A stretch of DNA of 64,000 nt from Niveispirillum sp048066115. Its GTDB lineage: Bacteria; Pseudomonadota; Alphaproteobacteria; Azospirillales; Azospirillaceae. Positions 7,165 through 17,195 of the stretch are shown here, one piece after another. The notes under the pieces were generated by a model. That model ran no database searches and was not told the DNA's origin. It was given only the letters and a program-made list of their open reading frames with translations. The translations under genes and the position numbers were made by a program. The stretch is taken from positions 413,091 through 477,090 of the forward strand of contig NZ_JBLTYX010000002.1 in NCBI RefSeq assembly GCF_048066115.1. The letters are read 5' to 3'. Numbering within the stretch: position 1 is the first letter of the stretch; each line of letters starts with the position of its first letter.

Positions 7165-9048
7165 TTATGAGGAAAAAATACGCCGTTCGCCTGAGGCTCC
7201 AACTCCTGAACAGGATGGAGCCTCATGAGCAAGACGATGAACGTCAATTCCTCTCGATGACCGCGTGACCTTCCTGCGACCTGCTCTGGCCGGTGCCACC
7301 TCCATACCTGCCGCCGCCTCTGCCTGGACATGTTCGGCCTTCAGTTCAGCGATGACGCCGGCCCAGTCGCCGAGCGTCTGCTGACGGTGGATGCGGTGGT
7401 TGGGATACCAGGGGGAATGGGTGGTGCCAATCTCCCAACGCCAGTCGACGGCATGGGCCAGCAGCAGCGACACCGGCGTGCCCATCGATCCCGCCAGATG
7501 GCCCACACCCGTATCAACCGCCACCACATGGTCGAGATTGGCGATGACGGCCGCCGTATCAATGAAATCCTTCAGGTGCGGGCTCATGTCATGCAGCCTG
7601 CCCTTGAAGGCCAGGGCATCGCCGGCCCGCGGCCCGACCTGGAGCGAGATCCAGTCGGCATCGGGAATGGCGTCCAAGACCGAGCCCAGCAGGGCCAGCG
7701 GCAGGGACCGGCGCGCATCCTCCGAATGCTGCGGACGGCCGGCCCAGACCACGCCGATGCGCCGGCGCCCCTCCACCTTGGCCGGCAGCAGGGAGGCGCC
7801 GCGCGCCACCTCCGCGTCGGGCAGTTTCAACCAGCCGGGCAGGAGCGGCAGGTCTGGCACGCGCAGCGACAGGAAATGCGGCAGGCTCAGCAGCGGCACA
7901 TGATAATCGAACCCTTCCTCGATCCCGAACTTGTGCGGATTGTCGGGACGGGAGACGACACGCAGGCCGGGACGGTCCAGCGCCGTCCCCAGGATGCGCA
8001 CCAGGGGTGAGGACACTTCCAGCACGATCTCCGCCGGGCTGTACCGGTCGGCCAGGATCTGCGCCAGGGGCGCGAACTGGATGATGTCGCCGAAACCCTG
8101 CTCGCCCCAGACATAGATACGCTTGGCCGTCAGGTCCTCACCCCGCCATTGCGGTGCCGCCAGAATGCGGCGCGGCTCCGGGAACTGGTCCCAGACCCAG
8201 CGCCATTCATAATCGGCCCAGCCCTGAGCGTAATCACCCTTGGCCAGGCAGGACAGCGAATGGTTCCAGCGGGCCAGCGCATTGCCCGGTGCCAACCGCA
8301 GCGCCACGGACAACGACGACGCCGTGGCCTTGATGAAGCCGGCCGACCGCAGGGCCTTGTCCAGCGTCTGCAGAACCTCCTCCAGTCGCTCCAGCCGCCC
8401 TTCCGGCAGGCCATCGGGCAGGACGGCCAGGGCGGCGGTCAGTTCGGGCAGCCGGTCGCCGAGATCGACCAGCAGCCGCTCCGTCAGATCGCGGGCCTCC
8501 GGCAGGATGCGGCCGAACAGGATGACGCCGATCATCAGCGGCACCACGGCCTCACGCGCCTGGCCCATCCAGGCCAGGCCGGTACCCATATTGACCCAGG
8601 CGGAATAGTTCAGCGGCGACAGATGCAGGATGCGGCGATAAAGCGGGATCGCATCCTCGTGCTTGCCCTGGGTCTGCACCATGACGGCCAGGTTGATCAT
8701 GGTGGCGACGGCGCGGGGGATGTCGCCCATGCGTTCGAACACCGTGCCCAGTGAACAGTAATAAAGCGGCTCGTTCGGTTCCAGCCGCTGGGCATGTTCG
8801 AACAGGCCGGCGGCACGCAGATTGTCACCCTGATAGGCGGCGATGACGCCCAGCTGGTGCAGGGCCGGCGCGGTCAGTTCCGGGCGTTCGGTCAGTTGCA
8901 GGAACACCTGGCGCGCCGGGTCCAACTGGCCGGTCGATTGCAGATGCAGCCCCTGGGCGAAGGCGGGAACACGGCGGCCAATCTCCATCAGCACGGCTCC
9001 GCTCCGCTCCACGATGGGAATGGAGAGGTCGGCGTTATTGCTGCTCAT
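7165..9048 (-). CDS. TPR-domain glycosyltransferase (GT-B fold) of the TPS locus
   Basis: 627 residues. The ATG at 9048 overlaps the tpsA stop by 14 bases, so the two are coupled. Residues about 30-160 form TPR helices (QSTGQLDPARQVFLQL, LYYCSLGTVFERMGDIPRA). From about 270 comes the block YEWRWVWDQFPEPRR, RIYVWGEQGFGDIIQFAP, RRIGVVWAGRPQHSEDARR and DTGVGHLAGSMGTPVSLL, typical of TPR-linked GT9/GT41-like transferases. By analogy with HMW1C of Haemophilus, which sits with a TpsA/TpsB pair, it may glycosylate the adhesin in the cytoplasm; donor and target are unknown. The last 35-40 residues are low-complexity basic sequence that reads through a strong hairpin, so the true end may have been altered by a frameshift. 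Confidence 0.75.
   Translation of the reverse strand: MSSNNADLSIPIVERSGAVLMEIGRRVPAFAQGLHLQSTGQLDPARQVFLQLTERPELTAPALHQLGVIAAYQGDNLRAAGLFEHAQRLEPNEPLYYCSLGTVFERMGDIPRAVATMINLAVMVQTQGKHEDAIPLYRRILHLSPLNYSAWVNMGTGLAWMGQAREAVVPLMIGVILFGRILPEARDLTERLLVDLGDRLPELTAALAVLPDGLPEGRLERLEEVLQTLDKALRSAGFIKATASSLSVALRLAPGNALARWNHSLSCLAKGDYAQGWADYEWRWVWDQFPEPRRILAAPQWRGEDLTAKRIYVWGEQGFGDIIQFAPLAQILADRYSPAEIVLEVSSPLVRILGTALDRPGLRVVSRPDNPHKFGIEEGFDYHVPLLSLPHFLSLRVPDLPLLPGWLKLPDAEVARGASLLPAKVEGRRRIGVVWAGRPQHSEDARRSLPLALLGSVLDAIPDADWISLQVGPRAGDALAFKGRLHDMSPHLKDFIDTAAVIANLDHVVAVDTGVGHLAGSMGTPVSLLLAHAVDWRWEIGTTHSPWYPNHRIHRQQTLGDWAGVIAELKAEHVQAEAAAGMEVAPARAGRRKVTRSSRGIDVHRLAHEAPSCSGVGASGERRIFSS
7192..7225 (-). terminator. 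hairpin with downstream T-run at the end of the TPS operon
   Basis: TGAGGCTCCA and TGGAGCCTCA form a perfect 10-bp stem, with an inner TCCTG/CAGGA stem. About 12 bases further on the minus strand comes a T6 run. It looks like a factor-independent terminator, yet it lies inside the last 20 codons of the glycosyltransferase frame. Confidence 0.55.
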
Positions 9049-12000
9049 CTTGCTGCGTGCCTTTGATGGGGTCTGAGGTCATCTGGATCTGGCTGTAAAC
9101 GCCACCCTCGGCGCCGGCCACGTCTACGGGGAAGGTCTGGAGCGAGGATAGCGGGGAACCGCTTTCGGCGGAACTGGAACCCGTCCCACCGGTTTGAACC
9201 GCCGGACCGCCGGAGCCGGCGGCCGTCGTCTGGGTCGTGGCAGGTGCCGGTCCGGCAGCCACGGGAACGACAGTGGGGACGACGGCATTGACAACGATGC
9301 GCTGCACGGTGCCGGTGCTGAGCGTCGCGGCCGGCGTCACCGTCAGCTGCCCTTCCTGGTATCGGATCGTATAATTGCCCAGGCCCGTGCCCGTGGCGGA
9401 TGCGGCATTGATGACATAGGTGCCCGCGATGGCCGCGGCGGGGGCACCGGGGCTGGACAGGTCCACCTGGCCGACACTATCGCCATTCACCAGCCCACTG
9501 GCGGTGAACCCGGTCTTGGCGTTGGCGGCGGCCCCGCTGCTGGCCAGGATCACGGTGCCGACGCTATCGCCATTGACCAGACCGGCAGCGCTGAAGCCGG
9601 TCAAGCCGGCACTGGTGCCATAGGTCTTGGTGACGTTGCCGGCGGTGATGGTCAGGGGAGCGGCTGTCACCGAATAGGTGCCGCCATAGGCCAGCTGGTA
9701 AAGCGCCGTACCGCTATAGACCGCACCCGTGCCCGTGGCGGTGGCGGAGCCAACCACCGTGGGCGTCGTGCCCAGGGTCCAGGACACCCCGCCCGTGGAC
9801 AGGCCGCTGGTGACGGAATTGCCCAACTGGTCGAAGGCACCCGTCGTGGTGACGGAGCCGGCAGTGCCGCCATAGACATGGCCGCCCGATCCGGTGACCA
9901 GGATATAGGGGACCGTCTTCAGCACCGGATAGGGGGAACCCGCCATCCAGACGGAACTGGGGAAGACCGAATTCGCCACGGGGCCGTTGCTGACCCAGGC
10001 GCTGGTGGCCAGGCCGGTGAACCCGGTGGTGATGGTGCCGTTGCCGATGCCCAGCGTCCGGCCGGACAGCGTGGTGTCCCAGTAATTGCTGACCAGGGCG
10101 TCGCCGGTATTGGTGTTGACGCCGATCAGCCCGCCGACGCTGGTGACCGTGCCGACCGAGAGGACGCCGGCGGCATAGTTCCTCAGCACGCCGTTGGCCG
10201 TCGACACGCTGTTGTTGCCGATCAGCCCGCCCACGGCGGTGGCAGCACCCCCGACGGTGATGTTGACCTGGGCATAATTGTCGACCAGCGTGTTTTGGGC
10301 GAAGTTGACGCCGGCCAGCCCGCCGACCTGCGAGCCACTGCCGCTGATGGAGATGCTGCCCATCGCGTAACTGCCGGTGATCAGCCCGGCGCCAAAGCCG
10401 ACCAATCCGCCGATCACGGCACCATTGCCGCTATGGCGGATATCGATCAGCGCGCCGCTGTTCTGGATGGTGGCGGTTTCGGAATTCATGTACGCGGCCA
10501 GCGCGCCGATCGTGGCGGCGGAGCCGCTGGCCAGGATGGTGCCGCTGGCTAAGACGCTGCTGATGGCGGCGGTGCCCACTACCTCCCCCACCACCAGGGC
10601 TACCGGCTTGCCGGCGGCGGAGGTGACACGGGCGTCCAGCAGGCTGAAATCCCGCAGCGCGCCATTCCCCAGCTTGGAGAACATGGCCGCATGGGCCACA
10701 CTGACGGCATGGTTCATGGTCATGCCGGAGATGGTATGACCCCGGCCGGCGAATTGGCCGCTGAAGATGCCGGCACCGGCATTCGCCGCTGCCGTCATGC
10801 CGATCGGGACCCACCCCGTGGAGGCCCAGAGGCCACCGGCCCGCGCCAGTTCCACCATGGTGATGTCGGCCGCCAGCCGGTAATCGGCCGTCAGGTCCAG
10901 CGTGATCAACTGCAGCTGGTGCATGTTGTTGACGACGGTATCCTGCTCCATCCGCAGCATCGGGCGCATATAGCCGTCCATCATGTACCAGGTGCCGGTC
11001 AGGTCGAAGCCGGTATAGGTGGCGGTGGCATAGGCAGCCGTGCCGCTGACATTCGTGGCCGACAGGCTGCCGCTGCCCGTGCCCACGGCGGAGACCTGGC
11101 CGCCGGTGCCGCCGTCCCAATAGGCACCGGCCACCGTGCCAGCATTGTTGCCGATCAGGCCGCCGATACCGCCGGACCCGCCACCGGCCGATACCGCACC
11201 GCTGGCATAGGCAAGGGTGACCAGCCCGCTATTGGAACCGGCCAGCCCGCCGACATTGCCGGCCGAGGCCCCGACGGTGACCAGGGCCGTGGAATAGGCC
11301 ACGCTGATCGTGCCGCTGTTGCTGCCGACCAGACCGCCGACATATTGCGCGCCGCTGCCGGCCGTGATGATGCCGGTGGAATAGGCGCTGTGGATGGTGC
11401 CGGCGTTGCTGCCGGCCAGCAGGCCGATCGTGCTGCCCGTGCCACCCGTCATCGTACCGTTATATACGCCGACGCTGCGCACCACCCCGCCCGCGCCGAT
11501 AGAACTGAACAGCCCCAGGTTGCTGGCCGAAGAACTGGTGATGGTCAGGTTGTTGATGGCGTGGCCCTGGCCGTCCAGCGTACCGGTGAAGCTGCCCGGG
11601 GTGGCATTGTCATTGCTGGTGTTGAAGCCGATGGGCATGAAGCCCGTGGCCGTGGCCCAGATGCCGGCGGCCTGGGACGGCTCCGCCATGTTGATATCGC
11701 GGTCCAGCACATAGCTGGCCGTGAGGTCCAGGTCGATCAGCAGCAACTGGTGGGCGCTGGTGATGGTGGTGCTGTATTCGGCGCGCAGGACGGGGCGCGT
11801 ATACCCCTCTACCATGTACCAGATATTGGCGAGGTCGAAGCCGGCATAGGAGGTACCGGCATAGGCATCGGTGCCGCTGATGCCGGTGATTGTGGCGCTG
11901 CCCGTGCCACCGCCCGTGCCCGCATTCTGGCCCGTGGTAATGATATCCCAATAGCCGGTGACGGTACCGCCATTGTCGCCGACCAGCCCGCCCAGCAGGG

Positions 12001-15000
12001 TGGTGCCCGTACCGCCGCCGACGCTGCCCGTGGCGTAGACGCCCGTGATGGTGCCGGTATTCGACCCGGCCAGCCCGCCCATGGCGGTACCGGTGCTCAT
12101 GGCCGATACGGGGCCGAGGGCATAAGCGTTCATCAATAGGCCGGCATTGGCGCCGACTAGGCCGCCCATGTTCGTCGCACTGCCGCCCACCGTCACCGTG
12201 GCCGCAGCATAGGAGCCGCTGACGGTGCCGCCGGCAGACACGGAACCCGCCAGCCCGCCGACATGTTGCGCACCGCTGCCCGCCCGGATCAGGGCCCTGG
12301 CATCGCTGCGGGAAATGAGGCCGGTATCATGGCCGACCAGACCGCCCACCGACTGCGCGCCACTGCCCACCGTGATCGCCGAAGCGGCATTGCTGGCGGT
12401 GACGGTGCCGGTATTGTATCCCGCCAGTCCGCCCACCGACTGCGCGCCGCTGCCGACCGTGATCGCCGAAGCATCGTTGCTGGCGGCGATGAGGCCGGCA
12501 TTGTGGCCGGCCAGCCCGCCCACGGCCTGCACGCCGCTGCCGGTCAGCAGGAACGCCGTCGATTGGGCGCCCAGGATGGTGCCGGTATTATGGCCGGCCA
12601 TGCCGCCGATGCTCTGGCCCGATGTGGCCGAAACGGTGCCGTTTGCAAAGGACGCGGTGACGAGGCCGCTGTTGGTGCCGACCAGCCCGCCGGCCCGCAG
12701 CGCCCCCGACGCGGCCACAAGCACACCGCCGGCCTTCACGGCGCTGACGGTGCCGCTGTTCCGCCCCGCCAGCAGGCCCAGGTCGGTGCCGCTGCCGGTG
12801 ACCAGGGCACTTGTCAGGGTGAGGTTGGCGACCGATCCGGTGCTGCCAATGGTGCTGAACAGGCCGATATTGGCGCCGGCGCTGGCATTGATGGTCAGGC
12901 CGCTGACGCTGTAGCCCCGGCCATCCAGGCTGCCGGTGAAGGCGGTGGGCGCATCGTTGGCCGTGCCGTTGGCCCCGATGGGCGCGAAGCTGGCGCCGCT
13001 GCCCCACAGGCCTCTGGCCAGGCCCAGTTCCGTCATGGTGATGTTGGCGCCCAGGACATAGGTGCCTGCCGGGTTGACGGCGATGGCCTGCAGCTGATGG
13101 GCGTTGACGATGGTGGCCGCGTTTTCCATCCGCAGGAACGGACGGGTGAAGCCCTCCACCATGAACCAGGCGGTGGTGAAGTCGAGGTCGGCATAGGAGG
13201 CGCTGGCTAGGGCGCCCGTACCGCTGACGCCGACGGCGGAGAAGGTGCCCGTGCCCGCCGTGCCGACGCCGACGCCGACGCCGACGGTACGGCCGGAGGT
13301 GATGACGTCCCAATAGCCGGCGGTGACGGCGCCGCCCCCCATGGCACCCACCAGCCCGCCGGCACGGACACCGGTCCCGGCGGCGACCACCGACCCGCTG
13401 ACCCAGCTGCGGCTGACGAAACTGCTGCTGCCGGTCCCGACCATCCCGACCAGGCCGCCGATGCCGGCGTTTGCGGAGGGGTTGCCGGCCTGTGTCACAT
13501 TGCCGGTGGCATAGGTGTCGACAATGGTGGAGTTGTTCACGTATCCGATCAGGCCACCGACCGGACCGGCGCCGGTCGCCGCGGATACGGAACCCGAGGC
13601 ATAGCTGGAATAGACCCGCGAGGCGGTGGCGGAGACACCCGTTACGGCACCCACCAGCCCGCCGATGCCGCTGGCAGCGCTCACGGTACCGGAATTGGTA
13701 CTGACGATCACACCGCCGGTGGCATGGCTGTTGGCGATGGTGCTGCCGCCAAGGCTGCCCACCAGGCCGCCGACATAGTTGGCGGTGGCGCCGAGGCTGA
13801 CGCTGCCGGTGGCGCGGCTGTCGATGATGAGGCTGCTGAACGGGCTCACCGTGGTCATCAGGGCCTCGCCCACCAGGCCGCCGACATGGCTCGGGATGCT
13901 GGCGGAGGTCGTGCCGGTGATGTTGCCAGTGGCGTAACCGTTGGTAATGGTGCTGGCATGCAGCCCGCCGACCCGTTGCGCGGTGAAGCCGCCGAGGGTG
14001 ATGCCGCCGGTGGCATAGCTGTCGGCGATGCGGCTGCCGGTGGTGGCCAGACCCACCAGGCCGCCGATGAACTGGACGGCCGACGCGACGCTGACGGTGC
14101 CGGTGGCATAACTGTTCAGGATGCTGGCCGTCGTCGCCAGGCCGACCAGCCCGCCCGCGCGCTGGACCGAGACCGACACGGACAAGGCGCCCGTGGCATA
14201 GGAATTGGTGATGGTCGACTGGTCGAGATGGCCGACAAGCACGCCGATATTCTGGCCGGTGGTCCCAACGGACACGGTGCCCGTAGCATAGCTGCTGCTG
14301 ATCACGGCCTGCGCGCTGACGGCCCCCGCCAGGCCGCCCAGCGCCGTGGTGAAATTTCCGGCCCGCGTGACGACCTCGGAATGGCTGGACAGGATCGAGC
14401 CGCCGGTCTGCAAGCCGACCAACCCGCCAACATAGGCGACGGAAGCGCCGGCCGTGACAGTACCCATGGCATGGACGTTCGACAGGGTGCCCTGGCTGCG
14501 GCCAGCCACCATGCCGAACCCGCTGACGCCGAGGCCGGCGGCAGTCACCGTGCCGCCGGCCAGCGTCAGGTTGGCGACCGAGCCGGTGGTGCCGATATTG
14601 GAGATCAGGGCGAGATTGTGATACGCGCTGATGCTGACGCGCAGGGTGTTGATCGTGAAACCCTGGCCGTCCAGCGACCCGGAGAAGCTGGTGGGGGCAC
14701 TGTTGAAACCGGCGGTGTTGAAGCCGATGGGGGTGAACAGGGCGCTCCCCCACAGCCCGCCCGCGCGGACCAGCTCGCTCATGTCGATATTGCCGCCAAG
14801 ACGGTAGGCGGCCGTCGGGTCCATGTGCATCAGTTGCAGCTGATGGCCATTGACGATCGTGGTGGCATATTCGCTGCGCAGGAACGGCCGCGTGCGCCCC
14901 TCGATATTGTACCAGTCGGTGGTGAAATCGAAGCCGGCATAGGTGGCGGTGGACAGTGCGGCGACGGCGAGGGTGATGCTTCCGCCGGTGAAACTGCCCG

Positions 15001-17192
15001 TGCCGCTGCCGGTGCCCACCGTCAGGCCGCTGGCGATCTGGTCCCAGAAACCTGCCGTGACGGTCCCGTTATTTGTCCCGACCAGGCCGCCCGTGGTGGC
15101 GCCCGCGGGGTTGACCGACCCGGTGGCATAGACAGCGCTGACCGTGCCGGAATTGCTGCCGATCAGCCCGTCCAGCATGTAGCCGACCAGGCCGCCGATA
15201 TAGGTGGACTGTATCGGCGCTGACCACGACATTGGCCGATGAAGCGAGGATGGTGCCGGCATTGGTCCCCACCAGCCCGCCCGCCGCGGAGCTGTTGGTG
15301 GCGCCGGTGACGGTGCCGCTGGCCGCGACATTGCGGATGGTGCCCTGGTTGGCACCTGCCAGCAGGCCGAACTGGCTGCCCGTGCCGCCGAACACCCTGC
15401 CGCCCGACAGGATCAGGTTCTGGATCTGCGCGGTGACATCGGTGCCGGCGATCAGGCCCAGGTTCAGCGTGGCCGCCCCGCCGGCATCCACGCTCATGCT
15501 GCTGATCGTATGGCCCAGCCCCTCCAGCGTGCCGGCGAACAGGGTGGGGTTGGCATTGTTGCCCGTGGCGGTATAGCCGATGGGCGTCCAGGCCCCGGTC
15601 AGGGTGATGTCGCGTGCCAGGGCATAGGCGCCGGTGGACCCGATGGTCGCCAGTTGGGCGGCGGAGGTCAGCAGCGTATGGGCGGTGCCGTTGACGGTCA
15701 GGCCCGTGGACAGCGTCACCGGCGACGCCACCGTGAACAACCCACCCGCACCACCCTGATTGGTCTGCACGATCAGGGTGGTGCCTGACAGGGCGGCATT
15801 GACCGACACGCCGCGCCAGGCATCCAGCGTCAGGCTGTTGGCCGATGTCCAGCTGATGGCCGAATTGATGGAGATATCGCCCAGGCCGCCGGCATTGGTC
15901 GTGCCCGTGGCCGTGACGCCGGTATAGCCGACGGATGTATCCGTGGTCTGCAGCGTCACATTGCCGGACGCCAGCGCCGACTGGATCGCCGTCGCCGCGG
16001 CGGCGTTCACCGTCAGGTCATAGGGGTCCAGCAGCCAGTCGCCGCCCTTGCCCTTGGCCGCCCCGACATCGACGCGCGCACCGTCGATCTTCAGTTTGCT
16101 GCCCGACGTCTCGACAAAGCCGCCATCGCCCCAGACAGTGCCGCCACGCGCCAGCAGCGCACCCTTGATGTCGGTCTCCAGGCTGTTGACGATGGCCGTC
16201 CCGCCCTTGCCGCCCTCGGTGGCCGAGGCATCGATACGGCTGTCCGCGTCCATGGTGACGGAAGCGGACCCGGCCGTGCCCACCAGCACCGTGCCGCCGC
16301 CCGTGGCCCCCCTGGCGCTGAGGAACGCACCCTCCAGCGTGATGGGACCGCTGCCATCCAGGACCAGCGTGCCGCCCTTGGATGTCAGCCTTTCGGCCTC
16401 GATCACGCCGGTAGCCTTGATCACCCCGGCATTCACCTTGTTCAGCGCCTGGGCCGTCAGATAGATGGCCCCGCCCTGGGATTGGATGATGCCACCGGCT
16501 TCGATCTGTGCCCGGATCAGGGCGGGATCGACCCGCATCGGCGCACCGCCATCGGGCGTCAGCACCACCGCCTCGCCCGCCGCCAGGATGACGGACCCCA
16601 GTTCTGCCCGGATCAGGCCGCGATTGGTGATCTGCGAGGCCAGCAGCACGACGGAACCGCCGCGCGCCGTCAGGGTACCGTCATTGACGACCGCGCCCTC
16701 GGCCCCGCCGCGCCTGAAGGACAGATTGCCCTTCTCGAAATCCGCATCGGCGATATCCAGGGTGGAGGCGACGAGGCCACCCACATCCACCGTGCTGCCG
16801 CCACCGAACACCACCCCGTTGGGATTGACCAGGATCACCGTGCCGGGCGCGCGGATCGCCCCCTCGATCAGCGACCTGTCGGCGCCGATCACCCGGTTCA
16901 GCGTCATCGACGACGCACCGGGCTGCTGGAAGGTGACGCTGGCCGCCGAACCGACATTGAACCGGTCCCAGGAGATGATGGCCTTGTCCGTGGATTGGGT
17001 CACGGTCATCGCCGTGCCGGCCATGGCGATGTTGGCCGCACCGCCAGTGACCTAGCCGCCCGTGGGCAGGGTACCCGGCGCCTGTCCCTCCCCCCAGGCC
17101 GCCCCGGTCAGTGCCTGCACGACCGACAGCACGGCCGTACAGGCCAGCAGGCGGAACCGGAAGGGCCGGGTGGTGCGGGGGGGCGGGGTCAT
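9035..17192 (-). pseudogene. tpsA: GLUG/MBG-repeat haemagglutinin-like exoprotein, broken by a stop and a frameshift
   Basis: The natural start is the ATG at 17192, 3 bases after the tpsB stop. The N-terminus is a basic signal peptide (RPFRFRLLACTAVLSVVQ) followed by LPTGG-stop-VTGGAANIAMAG. Codon 47 (17054-17052) is TAG where the family has Gln. The TPS secretion domain follows (ISWDRFNVG, SSMTLNRVIGADRS, VNPNGVVFGGG). The frame then changes near 15208-15216: SSANVVVSAD continues one frame over as STYIGGLVGYM. The rest is GLUG-type repeats (GGLVG-x-N-x-GTV), four larger modules and a C-terminal MBG-like region (TAAPLTITAGNVTKTYG). Whole length would be about 2,700 residues. As sequenced no full protein is made; the lesions could be real decay or assembly errors. 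Confidence 0.85.
10830..14980 (-). repeat. four super-modules within tpsA
   Basis: Four copies of a module beginning YAGFD-like, then W(Y/F)...G-x-x-RP-x-LR-x-E, HQLQ and an ITM-x-EL-like strand, occur at about 14960, 13190, 11860 and 11030 (minus strand). Each is followed by a variable number of GLUG repeats, so distances shrink from about 1.75 kb to 0.8 kb. This suggests growth by duplication of GLUG blocks. Confidence 0.7.
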
Positions 17193-17195
17193 CGC

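Noticed and set aside
10830..14980. Repeats within tpsA as a possible CRISPR array
   Set aside because: Units are in-frame protein repeats of varied length and sequence, not identical short repeats with spacers; no cas gene is near.
9194..15223. Long plus-strand open frames opposite tpsA
   Set aside because: Composition is Gly/Asp/Arg/Gln-rich without motifs; they arise from the GC-rich third positions and repeats of tpsA on the other strand.
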